From contig LNEX01000218.1 of NCBI GenBank assembly GCA_001464165.1, positions 1 through 19,359 of the forward strand: DNA of 19,359 nucleotides. Direction: 5' to 3'. Below, piece after piece: positions 9,039 through 15,501 of the stretch (position 1 is its first letter; every line of letters begins with the position of its first letter). A model generated the notes under the pieces. That model was given only the letters and a program-made list of their open reading frames with translations. It searched no databases and was not told the DNA's origin. This DNA comes from a bacterium Ga0077546. GTDB lineage: Bacteria; Cyanobacteriota; Vampirovibrionia; Obscuribacterales; Obscuribacteraceae. The position numbers and the translations under genes are program-made.

Positions 9039-9075
9039 TCGAAAAATGATTTTCACGTTGAACATCATTTTTCGA
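9039..9075. terminator. 12-bp perfect hairpin between convergent genes (bidirectional terminator candidate)
   Basis: The arms TCGAAAAATGAT (9039-9050) and ATCATTTTTCGA (9064-9075) pair perfectly around a 13-nt loop. The hairpin lies 20 bp after the stop of the rightward membrane-protein gene, and its right arm overlaps the last codons and stop (9065-9067) of the leftward gene. The A and T runs lie within the arms, so either direction gives a U-rich descending strand, but no separate T-tract follows. Position favours a shared terminator. Confidence 0.5.
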
Positions 9076-9601
9076 GTGGCACCCCAATCTCGGGACTGTA
9101 AATAAAGAAACTACTGCACTCGCGCGGTGGCTCAGCATACTCGTCAAATCGGCGACTATGGCCGATGCGCAAAGCACATTCAGGCAGTAAGGCTTTGAAC
9201 AACGGCATCAAACGGTCATCATCCCAGTCTAAACCCTCTGGTATGTAGGGAAATTTGGTGCCGTTCGCATTCGGTGAATGTATGCAAATATTATCCTCAC
9301 CCGCATCTCTGCCTAAAATCTGAATCCAACACTGAAACGGCAGTGAAAAGTCATCTTTGGCGCTAGCAATTGTCCTGAAAACAGTAGCCAAAGCCTCAAT
9401 GTGTACTAACCTATAAGTCCATCTGCGATTTCCCCACCCAGGCCAGTCAGCATGGTAATGCCAAAAGTCCCACCAGGAATCGGGACTAAGAGTCAATGAA
9501 AAGTTTCTCGCATTGCGACTTACCTTACGAAAGTAGCGAGCCTTACCTCGAAACTTTCCCCGTGGTGCTCTATACTGTGCACTGAGTAATTCTGGGATCA
9601 T
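9065..9601 (-). CDS. Trp-rich protein of unknown function
   Basis: A 178-aa soluble protein without signal or membrane segment. A basic N-terminus (RAPRGKFRGKARYFRK, 11-26) is followed by an aromatic block: WWDFWHYHADW (43-53), then GWGNRRWTYR (55-64). Other blocks that look conserved are GRDAGEDNICIHSPNANGT (97-115), FPYIPEGLDWDDD (117-129) and FFIYSPEIGVPL (165-176). I cannot assign a named family; the pattern looks like a genuine conserved protein, not a chance frame. It lies 61 bp downstream of the HTH gene on the same strand, so it may be the last gene of the nucleotidyltransferase-HTH cassette, for example an accessory or immunity-like component (inference). The ATG at 9601 has no clear Shine-Dalgarno; an A7 run lies 12-18 bp upstream. 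Confidence 0.65.
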   Translation of the reverse strand: MIPELLSAQYRAPRGKFRGKARYFRKVSRNARNFSLTLSPDSWWDFWHYHADWPGWGNRRWTYRLVHIEALATVFRTIASAKDDFSLPFQCWIQILGRDAGEDNICIHSPNANGTKFPYIPEGLDWDDDRLMPLFKALLPECALRIGHSRRFDEYAEPPRECSSFFIYSPEIGVPLEK

Positions 9602-9662
9602 GTAATTGAACCGTTTTTTTGTTGAGTTATATCCCTTAGAATCTCATCATCGTTCAGAGCAT

Positions 9663-10157
9663 TTAAGCAACAGCCGGATGACGCTTCGTCGTGCTCTTCA
9701 CAGCATCATTCTGAGAGACAGTGATTTCCGACAAGTCGCTGAGAGCAAGAGAAATCTCAACTCTGCCACCAAGCGCATCGACAATTCGCTGAGCCTTTTC
9801 CATGGTGACACCATGATATTCATTTCGCTCGTCGCGGGAAATAATAGCCTCACTAACTCCGAGTCGATTAGCCAAGTCCCGCTGAGTGATCCCTTTGGCG
9901 ATTCGCAGAGCGACCAATAATTGTCCTGCCGAACTGAACGCTGAGACAGGCGGAATTTCGCCCTTTGATATTTGCTCAAAGAAGTCTACTTCCTCCTGGG
10001 ACTGCTTAGCAAAAGTGAGACTAGGGGCTACAAGGTTGTCTATTTCCTCAGGTGAAAATCCCTCGGTCTTGAATCTCTCGCGCTGCCCATCCAGAAGCTC
10101 ATTCACTCTGGAAAGCTGCTTCTTTGCCAATTGATATTCCTTTTCCGTCCTTAACAC
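9663..10157 (-). CDS. XRE-family HTH protein, antitoxin-like
   Basis: A 164-aa protein with two parts. The N-terminal helical region (1-65, TEKEYQLAKKQLSRVNELLD and following) looks like a coiled-coil or partner-binding segment. The second part is a Cro/C1-type helix-turn-helix (about 78-135: LRIAKGITQRDLANRLGVSE, then recognition helix IISRDE 105-110). This layout is common in antitoxins and small autoregulators that bind a neighbouring toxin. The start is GTG at 10157, backed by a near-perfect AAAGGAGG (10170-10163) five bases upstream; no ATG competes. It lies 18 bp downstream of the nucleotidyltransferase-like gene on the same strand, so the two are almost surely co-transcribed. The expected role is DNA binding at the cassette promoter and control of its partner (inference). 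The C-terminal tail after 140 is polar and probably flexible. Confidence 0.82.
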   Translation of the reverse strand: MLRTEKEYQLAKKQLSRVNELLDGQRERFKTEGFSPEEIDNLVAPSLTFAKQSQEEVDFFEQISKGEIPPVSAFSSAGQLLVALRIAKGITQRDLANRLGVSEAIISRDERNEYHGVTMEKAQRIVDALGGRVEISLALSDLSEITVSQNDAVKSTTKRHPAVA

Positions 10158-10162
10158 AATGG

Positions 10163-10170
10163 CCTCCTTT
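10163..10170 (-). promoter_or_regulatory. Consensus Shine-Dalgarno setting the GTG start of the HTH gene
   Basis: The minus strand reads AAAGGAGG, then five bases, then GTG at 10157. This is one of the strongest ribosome sites in the window and decides the non-ATG start. It lies in the 18-bp gap after the nucleotidyltransferase-like gene, so the HTH protein may be made independently and at a higher rate, as expected for an antitoxin. Confidence 0.8.
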
Positions 10171-10175
10171 CAGGC

Positions 10176-10721
10176 TCAGTTCACAACTAGTTTGATAATT
10201 CCCTTGGGCTGGCCCAACTTATTTACACGAAATAGCTCTGCATGGGTCAGCGGCACACCACTTAGCGGGTGAATCTGGCCGCTTGTTTGGCCGTATTCCG
10301 GCCAAGCTTCCACTCTATATTGCCACCAAATAGGTAGTTGTTTTTTGCCGCTAACGAGCTCTGGTTTTCTATCCTCTTCTCTCCAAGTCCAGCACTGATG
10401 AGGATCAAGCTCATTGAGCTTCCGAAGCAATTCACCTGACGCTATTTCCCTCGTAGTGCACTCAAAATAGACATCGATATCTCCCGGCAAGGGCTTATCG
10501 GTAGCAAACGATCCATCAACGTAGATTTCTCTTATGCCGGCAGCCTGTAGCTGATCGACGATAATAGACAGATTGCTCACTAACTGAAATCTCCAAGCTT
10601 GCTCCTCAGCAGAAAAAGGGCCTTGCACTAGACTTGAATGTTGCAGTTCTTCTAAAGTCAACTCATAGTCACCCGGCGGCAACAAACCATCTTCAGAAAA
10701 GGGCGGCAATGGCAGGGGCAA
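10176..10721 (-). CDS. DUF6932-like nucleotidyltransferase-fold protein, possible toxin
   Basis: A 181-aa cytoplasmic protein. The segment IREIYVDGSFATDKPLPGDI (63-82) plus Asp83 is the core signature of the Pol-beta/MNT nucleotidyltransferase fold: Gly70-Ser71, then Asp81-x-Asp83 as metal ligands. A third catalytic acid is not obvious. The Pro-rich N-terminus (PLPLPPFSEDGLLPPGDYEL) and C-terminal half (WWQYRVEAWPEYGQ, GIIKLVV) fit my memory of DUF6932 proteins, but I cannot confirm the match. MNT-type proteins paired with small partners act as toxins or antitoxins by transferring nucleotides to RNA or protein, hence the proposed role. The start is TTG at 10721, supported by GGAGGG (10732-10727) five bases upstream. 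The HTH gene follows after 18 bp; a small membrane-protein gene ends 71 bp upstream. Target and activity are unknown. Confidence 0.75.
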   Translation of the reverse strand: MPLPLPPFSEDGLLPPGDYELTLEELQHSSLVQGPFSAEEQAWRFQLVSNLSIIVDQLQAAGIREIYVDGSFATDKPLPGDIDVYFECTTREIASGELLRKLNELDPHQCWTWREEDRKPELVSGKKQLPIWWQYRVEAWPEYGQTSGQIHPLSGVPLTHAELFRVNKLGQPKGIIKLVVN

Positions 10722-10734
10722 AACAACCCTCCAG

Positions 10735-10792
10735 AATACTTAACATATAAGCTAAGCTTAGGCAGTTTTACTTGCAAAACCGGCACGGTGCC
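10735..10792 (-). promoter_or_regulatory. Possible promoter/operator region of the nucleotidyltransferase-HTH pair
   Basis: The gap upstream of the TTG start is AT-rich and holds a perfect 10-bp palindrome CTAAGCTTAG (10752-10761), a palindromic TTGCAA (10772-10777) and the dyad GGCAC-G-GTGCC (10782-10792). An AT box CTTATAT lies on the minus strand at about 10751-10745. XRE proteins usually bind such short dyads at their own promoters, so CTAAGCTTAG is a candidate operator. The spacing of a -35/-10 pair is not consensus, so the promoter itself is unproven. Confidence 0.35.
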
Positions 10793-10987
10793 CTACTTAA
10801 GCCCGCTCATGACCGGACCAACTCCGTAGCCATCCAAATGGCTGCTTTTGCCACTGAGAAATTCGGCGACTGGATCGCGTGCCACTTCGTATGTGATTAA
10901 CACGAGTGCAAGCCACGCAGCTACCACCATGAAGCGAAACAGGGTTCGCTCATGCAATAGCAGATAAAGCCTGAATTTATCACGCAT
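10793..10987 (-). CDS. Small single-helix membrane protein, unknown
   Basis: A possible 64-aa protein starting MRDKFRLYLLLHERTLFRFM, followed by a hydrophobic segment (about 20-36, VVAAWLALVLITYEV) and a polar C-terminus. Many positive charges before the helix predict the N-terminus inside. The ATG at 10987 has AGGTGA (11000-10995) about 8 bp upstream; a TTG at 11014 in the same frame could add nine residues. It precedes the nucleotidyltransferase-like gene by 71 bp on the same strand and could belong to the same transcript. No family is recognised. It is short enough to be a chance frame, but the helix with positive-inside flank and the ribosome site argue that it is real. Confidence 0.42.
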   Translation of the reverse strand: MRDKFRLYLLLHERTLFRFMVVAAWLALVLITYEVARDPVAEFLSGKSSHLDGYGVGPVMSGLK

Positions 10988-11008
10988 AGATGGTTCACCT
11001 AACCCTAA

Positions 11009-11052
11009 AAACAAGCAGGTCGGCGACCTTCGGATATAGAGCCGACTTGTTT
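11009..11052. other. Imperfect stem-loop in the divergent gap 10988-11155
   Basis: The arms AAACAA (11009-11014) and TTGTTT (11047-11052), and GTCGGC (11019-11024) and GCCGAC (11041-11046), would form a bulged 12-bp stem around a 16-nt loop. An overlapping smaller dyad GGTCG-G-CGACC occupies 11018-11028. It lies between the leftward small membrane-protein gene and the rightward broken gene. Function is unclear; a leader structure or operator is possible. Confidence 0.3.
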
Positions 11053-11155
11053 ACCATCATACAGTTCAGCCCTTGCTCGCGGACAGGTTCTTCGAAAACC
11101 AACCGAATAACCTAGTCTGTACAGCGGTATATGATTGAGTAGAGGAACAATCATC

Positions 11156-11748
11156 ATGAGCAAAACAACCAAGTCAATATTGGAGGCCATTCCCAATGGC
11201 TGGTGGCTATCGGGCAGCCATCCTGCAGATTACATGGCCGGGATCGACAAGACACAAGCTCACAGCGGCACGCAATGTGCTTCCTCGTCAGTCGAGCAAC
11301 TGCGCCAGACGTCGCAGGCTTCGCCACTCCTATGCAAGAAGTCTCAGCCATCAACTATGCTGGCAAGAGAATAAGAATGACAGCCTGGCTCAAAACAGAA
11401 GATGTAAAATCATGGGCATCGCCTTGGCTAAGCGTATACGGCGCAGGTGGGCGAATTAACGTATCCTTCGACAACATGTGCGATAGAACCATCACTGGTA
11501 CCAACGACTGGAACAAATACGATATCGTTTTGGACGTGCCGCAAGATGCCACAAAGTTGGGTTTTGGTGCGATTCTTGCTGGAGTTGGCCAGCTTTGGGT
11601 GGACGATTTTAGCTTCGAAGAAGTCGGTTCAGATAGTGATGTAACCGATTGCCCCTGTAGCGAGCGGCGCAAAACACCGATAGAAGAACAAGTGCCACTA
11701 GTGGCGACAAATCTGAGTTTTGATGAAAACCGATTGAGGAATCCATGA
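11156..11748 (+). pseudogene. Beta-sandwich (galactose-binding-like) domain protein broken by a one-base frameshift
   Basis: The 5' part reads from the ATG at 11156 (AGAGGA 9 bp upstream): MSKTTKSILEAIPNGWWLSG, then SHPADYMAGIDKTQAHSGTQ to CAS near 11284. This frame then turns into nonsense and stops at 11374. The -1 frame carries the continuation from about 11284: LVSRATAPDVAGFATPMQEV, YAGKRIRMTAWLKTEDV, FDNMCDRTITGTNDWNKYDI, VLDVPQDATKLGFGAILAGV, GQLWVDDFSFEEVG. Together they make one jelly-roll/carbohydrate-binding-like domain of about 197 aa, a type I recall as a stand-alone protein or attached to regulators. The span is 593 bp; one added base gives a whole number of codons, so a single lost base (perhaps a C in the TTCCTC run) explains it. 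No slippery heptamer is seen, so a real mutation or a sequencing error is likelier than programmed frameshifting. Its stop overlaps the next start by 4 bp (ATGA). Confidence 0.78.
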
Positions 11749-13895
11749 ACCGAAGCACTCGCTCAAATACCAAATCAAGTAGAAAAAACCAGAAGAAGGT
11801 TAGCCCAATGGTAAAACGCAAGTCAATCGCGACAGCGGTGCTCGTTGTGCTATCGTGCCTTGGCAGTCAGTCATTGACTCTAGCAAAAGATGCAGAAAGC
11901 CAACAGGCTAAATACCTGAAACAGCTTGAAGCAAATGTCGACCTACGGAAGCCGTCGGACAACAGAGCACAGTCATATACGTTCTTGCTCGATCAATCCG
12001 GTCGAGAAGTAATGACACTAGATTACATGGACGTCAGACCCTTTGCTGAGGGAATGGCCGCAGTCACCACCAACAGAGATTATTTAGTGGGGTATATCGA
12101 CGTGCAAGGGCGTCCAATTATTCCTCCACAATTTCAGGGCGCGGGGCAGTTCTCGGAAGAGTTAGCAGAGGTTTATCCGCAGTCCAAAATCAAAGGCTTT
12201 ATCGACCTTACCGGCAAGCAGACAATCGCCGACCAAAATATCTTCGACGCCAAACCATTTTTAGAAGACATGGCGCCAGTTCGCATAAAAACCAACGAAA
12301 ACCAAAGAGACAATGGCCGCACCAGCGGTGACAATCTGCCGGGCAAATGGGGATACATTAACAAGGCCGGAAAAATTGTCATAGCCCCGCAATTTGACGA
12401 TGCCAATCAATTTCATCAGGGCCGAGCTGCGACAAAGCTTGACAAACAATGGTTCTTTATCGACAGGCAAGGCGTGCAGATCGGCGAAAAATATCAAGCG
12501 GTTGGGGCATTTACAGCCGACCTCGCTCCTGTTCAAGTAGACAAAAAATGGGGTTACGTCGCGAAAGATGGCAAATTAAAAATAGCGGCCCAGTTTGATG
12601 AAGCATGCGATTACTCTGAAGATCTAGCAAAGATAAAGATTGACGGCAAATGCGGATTCATCGACCCGACTGGTGAAGTGGCGATCAAACCAGATTATCA
12701 ATCTGCCGATCATTTTTCAGAAGGCTTGTGTGCTACCCAAATGTCTGACGGCAAATGGGGCTTTATCGACAAGCTCGGCAAAATAGCAATACCTGCAATC
12801 TATGACGATGCCAAAGCATTCTTTGGCGGTAGAGCGCTGATCGAATTGAACGACCTATTTGGGTACATCGATCCTCTCGGAAAGTATGTGGTAAAACCGA
12901 AATACGACTATGCCTTTTCTTACTCAAATAAGCGCGCCATTGCCACGAGTAAAAATTGGAATCATCCTACGATGCGATGGGAGTTAATGGGCGCGCACCT
13001 AATGAAGATGAACGTTCACAAAGACGGTAGTTCGGCCACCAGCGTCTACATTCCAGAAAATCTCAACGACGCCCTCAAAGAACTTGATGCAATGCTGCCA
13101 CCAGCCGCTAAAGCCGATATGATGCTGATTTCAAAAGCAGAAATGACAGGCTACCACCACGGTCTCGGTATGTGGCTTCGCAATAATTGGGGTTTGTGGA
13201 AAGGCTCAAGACTGTCCCAATACCTCAAAACGCTGGGCTTTATGCACCCAGATGACATGACTGGCACAATCTTAGATGCATATTGGTCAAAACTTCACGG
13301 CCAAGATGAAGACATCGCCAAACAAGCAGCTAATGCGAAAGAATACTGGGAAAAATTACAACCCGTCGTCAAAGCCTCTACGGCGATTCCCGCAAGTATT
13401 CTGCAAATGAAAATGCAGAAAAGAGGCGGAAAAGTGATCAGTCTCAATCAGATTGTCCAGGGCTCAGATGTTACGGTGCTGACACTCTGCGATCAGACTG
13501 ACGTACTGTCGCCCAAAATCATGGACATCCTTGATCAGCAGCAGTCCCTGCATCAAGCAAGAAGGGTTAGCTTACTAGCTGTTTTACCAACAGCGCGCGT
13601 TGGCGGCACAGTAACAACTATCGGCAATATATTGAAAGACCAACTCATCTTCAAAGGCGATGCAGACAAAGATAGAATGGAGGAAAAGGCTGGTGGTTGC
13701 CAGAGGGTTGTGGGTTCAGACACTCTATTTCACCAGTTCGCTGAACTATTTAAGCTCTCACCGCTAGTGATACCACAAACCTTTATAATCAATCGACAAG
13801 GTGTGATCGTTAAAAGGCTAAGCGGCTTCAACGAGAAGACTTCAAGCAATTTAAAAGAGGCAATTCAAGAGTGCTTAGGCGAAAAAACTAAATAG
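11745..13895 (+). CDS. Secreted WG-repeat protein with DUF6794 and thioredoxin-like domains
   Basis: A 716-aa protein. After a Lys/Arg/Ser-rich start comes a signal peptide (MVKRKSIATAVLVVLSCLGS, from residue 22, ending near LAKDA 46-50), so translation may instead begin at Met22. Residues 78-400 hold eight WG-type repeats of about 35 aa: GYID 116, GFID 151, WGYI 202, WFFI 236, WGYV 269, GFID 304, WGFI 338, GYID 373, plus a degenerate first unit. These should form a beta-propeller-like binding surface. Residues 435-545 (IPENLNDALKELDAMLPP, GLGMWLRNNWGLW, GFMHPDDMTGTIL) match DUF6794, a usual WG partner. Residues 560-716 look like a redoxin/TlpA fold (IPQTFIINRQGVIVKRLSGF, 676-695) but lack CxxC, with only Cys582 near that place. 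It likely binds ligands outside the cytoplasmic membrane. The start overlaps the preceding broken gene by ATGA, with GAGGA 4 bp before it. Confidence 0.85.
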   Translation: MNRSTRSNTKSSRKNQKKVSPMVKRKSIATAVLVVLSCLGSQSLTLAKDAESQQAKYLKQLEANVDLRKPSDNRAQSYTFLLDQSGREVMTLDYMDVRPFAEGMAAVTTNRDYLVGYIDVQGRPIIPPQFQGAGQFSEELAEVYPQSKIKGFIDLTGKQTIADQNIFDAKPFLEDMAPVRIKTNENQRDNGRTSGDNLPGKWGYINKAGKIVIAPQFDDANQFHQGRAATKLDKQWFFIDRQGVQIGEKYQAVGAFTADLAPVQVDKKWGYVAKDGKLKIAAQFDEACDYSEDLAKIKIDGKCGFIDPTGEVAIKPDYQSADHFSEGLCATQMSDGKWGFIDKLGKIAIPAIYDDAKAFFGGRALIELNDLFGYIDPLGKYVVKPKYDYAFSYSNKRAIATSKNWNHPTMRWELMGAHLMKMNVHKDGSSATSVYIPENLNDALKELDAMLPPAAKADMMLISKAEMTGYHHGLGMWLRNNWGLWKGSRLSQYLKTLGFMHPDDMTGTILDAYWSKLHGQDEDIAKQAANAKEYWEKLQPVVKASTAIPASILQMKMQKRGGKVISLNQIVQGSDVTVLTLCDQTDVLSPKIMDILDQQQSLHQARRVSLLAVLPTARVGGTVTTIGNILKDQLIFKGDADKDRMEEKAGGCQRVVGSDTLFHQFAELFKLSPLVIPQTFIINRQGVIVKRLSGFNEKTSSNLKEAIQECLGEKTK

Positions 13896-13913
13896 GAGGG
13901 GGTGGCCCTATTA

Positions 13914-15320
13914 CTAATGCTCAAAGAGCATATTGACCTCAATTGTGTCCTGCGTAGAATTCGGTGCCGCTGGGTATGGCTCCGCGGCCATGCACGCATT
14001 GAGTACTGAGTTATCGAACGCCTCGTTTCCGCTCGACTGAACGACTACAAGGTGGGCAATGCGACCGTTGTTTCGGATTCCAACAACAACCTCCGTCTTG
14101 CCACTCCCTTCCACCTTCCATGCCCCTTGAGCCTTCTGAGTGACAGTCACTATCCAGGGTTCCAAGTTTGGATCGATAACTTTTGGCGTAGCGGTTTTGT
14201 CTTTTGCTAAATCTTTCATTGCTTCGTCTGGCGATGGCTCTTCTATTGTTTGAAGCCAATCCGACTGATTGAGATCTGGTTCAACATAAGGAACCACCCA
14301 GCCATCGGAGCGAAAAATCATCGCCAGCGGTGCTTTCGACCACTGATTTTTTCGCAGTTTTTCCGGCACCGGCGGAAATGGAAGCGCTGCCAGCAAAGAT
14401 GTCAAAACTTTCTGATCGAATTCATCGTTGGTCGAACCTTGAAAGATTCGATAGTTGAAAATGTCTCCATGCGAATCAACGAGACAGCGAACGCTACATT
14501 CAAGCATAGGTCTCGCTGGAAATGGTGAATGATGTTTCAACAATTTAGCAACAACTTGTCTAGTGTAGGCATCATACTCGTCACTCGAAAAAACAATGAG
14601 ACCAAAGGGATAGTTAGGATCCGGCACTGGCTTGCGAGCAAGCTGTAAAATCGAATCGGGCGGCCTGAATTCATAGAGCAATTTAATTGTTTTGATATCT
14701 CGCGAAGAGAGGGCCTTTTGCTGTCTTAGATAAGGATACATAACATCGTGCGGATCCAGGCTGTGATCCACAAGCCCAAGGGCATGACCAATCTCATGCA
14801 AACAGATTCCACGCATCAAATCGTCCGTCAGCGGTGTGATACCACTACTCGTCTTTATTGAAACAACAGCAGAATCAATGTGATGCGGGCTGGTTTGGTA
14901 GCGGGTCACGCCTGCTACTGACGGCTTTTCCTTTGGAAGATTCTCAACAAACTGACAGGTGATATCAGCTGGTGGCTCGCTTACGTACTGAAACTTAATT
15001 CGGGAGTTCGAATTCGCTTCCCACTCTTGCAAGGATTGTCGCAGAATCTCTTCGAATTTAGGCTTGAACTTAGGAACAGCTGCACCAGGCTTGATCAGCA
15101 CTCTGACGGCCATGTCTCGGTCAAACCATCTATATGGGTGAACTTTCGTCACTTGTTGAAAGTAATCTTCTTTGGGTGCGGAGAAAGCTCTAGTTCTTTG
15201 AGACGGGCTGACCGTTTCTGCCGAGCAAGGGTGAACGCTAATGAACTGCCAAGCCAAGCTGAGCACGATCACGAAAATAAGGCTCGACAGGTTAATCATC
15301 TCTTTCACCAGATTACTCAT
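13914..15320 (-). CDS. Secreted metzincin-like zinc protease with two TonB-C-like domains
   Basis: A 468-aa exported protein. The signal peptide spans about 8-34 (LSSLIFVIVLSLAWQF, cleavage near CSAE). The peptidase domain (60-218) has the zinc motif HEIGHALGLVDH (175-186): ligands His175 and His179, catalytic Glu176. The third metzincin position is Asp185 followed by His186, and the Met-turn is VMYPY (Met194). Asp as third ligand is known in snapalysin-type enzymes, whereas matrixins use His. Two related C-terminal domains follow (about 272-345: ECSVRCLVDSHGDIFNYRIF, FDQKVLTSLLAALPFPPVPE; about 398-467: VVVGIRNNGRIAHLVVVQSS, FDNSVLNACMAAEPYPAAP), both with the TonB C-terminal pattern. They probably anchor or position the protease at the cell envelope (inference). 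The ATG at 15320 lacks a clear Shine-Dalgarno; Met8 at 15299, preceded by AAAGAG, is an alternative. It is convergent with the WG-repeat gene across 18 bp. Confidence 0.85.
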   Translation of the reverse strand: MSNLVKEMINLSSLIFVIVLSLAWQFISVHPCSAETVSPSQRTRAFSAPKEDYFQQVTKVHPYRWFDRDMAVRVLIKPGAAVPKFKPKFEEILRQSLQEWEANSNSRIKFQYVSEPPADITCQFVENLPKEKPSVAGVTRYQTSPHHIDSAVVSIKTSSGITPLTDDLMRGICLHEIGHALGLVDHSLDPHDVMYPYLRQQKALSSRDIKTIKLLYEFRPPDSILQLARKPVPDPNYPFGLIVFSSDEYDAYTRQVVAKLLKHHSPFPARPMLECSVRCLVDSHGDIFNYRIFQGSTNDEFDQKVLTSLLAALPFPPVPEKLRKNQWSKAPLAMIFRSDGWVVPYVEPDLNQSDWLQTIEEPSPDEAMKDLAKDKTATPKVIDPNLEPWIVTVTQKAQGAWKVEGSGKTEVVVGIRNNGRIAHLVVVQSSGNEAFDNSVLNACMAAEPYPAAPNSTQDTIEVNMLFEH

Positions 15321-15342
15321 GGGCAGAAATTTACAATATTTT

Positions 15343-15370
15343 GAAAACCTGAAGGAGCATTCAGGTTTTC
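15343..15370. terminator. Perfect 11-bp hairpin in the gap 15321-15501
   Basis: The arms GAAAACCTGAA (15343-15353) and TTCAGGTTTTC (15360-15370) pair fully around a 6-nt loop; T15342-A15371 extends the stem. It lies between two leftward genes: 132 bp after the sensor kinase stop and 23 bp before the metalloprotease start. It may be the kinase terminator, although no clean T-tract follows on the minus strand, or a leader hairpin affecting protease expression. The rest of the 181-bp gap shows nothing clear apart from a weak GGGAG/CTCCC pair at about 15456-15478. Confidence 0.45.
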
Positions 15371-15501
15371 AGAAGTTGTACAACCGAAGATAGGCCACAT
15401 CGAATTCCCTCTCTAAATTCGTGCAACGAAATCACTTAGCTCTACTCTCTCCGAGACGGGAGATCAGATAAACTCCCTGAGTATTCTTAACGGAACACAC
15501 C

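Noticed and set aside
8863..9177. Leftward 104-aa frame overlapping the end of the membrane-protein gene
   Set aside because: It is antisense to a well-supported gene and to the Trp-rich gene in another frame; no family pattern.
9698..9979. Second leftward frame within the HTH gene
   Set aside because: It is a shifted-frame shadow of the XRE gene with no motif, and the HTH frame has the strong ribosome site.
11005..11196. Leftward frame with a hydrophobic start (MGMASNID, then LVVLLMMIVPLL)
   Set aside because: It runs antisense through the start and ribosome site of the rightward domain gene and overlaps the 5' end of the small membrane-protein frame. The hydrophobic start could tempt, but codon choice looks unselected and no ribosome site is visible.
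11280..11290. Programmed -1 frameshift signal
   Set aside because: No X-XXY-YYZ slippery heptamer or strong downstream stem is apparent, so a simple lost base was preferred.
13896..13913. Terminator in the 18-bp convergent gap with a G-run
   Set aside because: TAGG/CCTA ends flank a G-rich centre, but pairing is only 4-5 bp and there is no T-tract.
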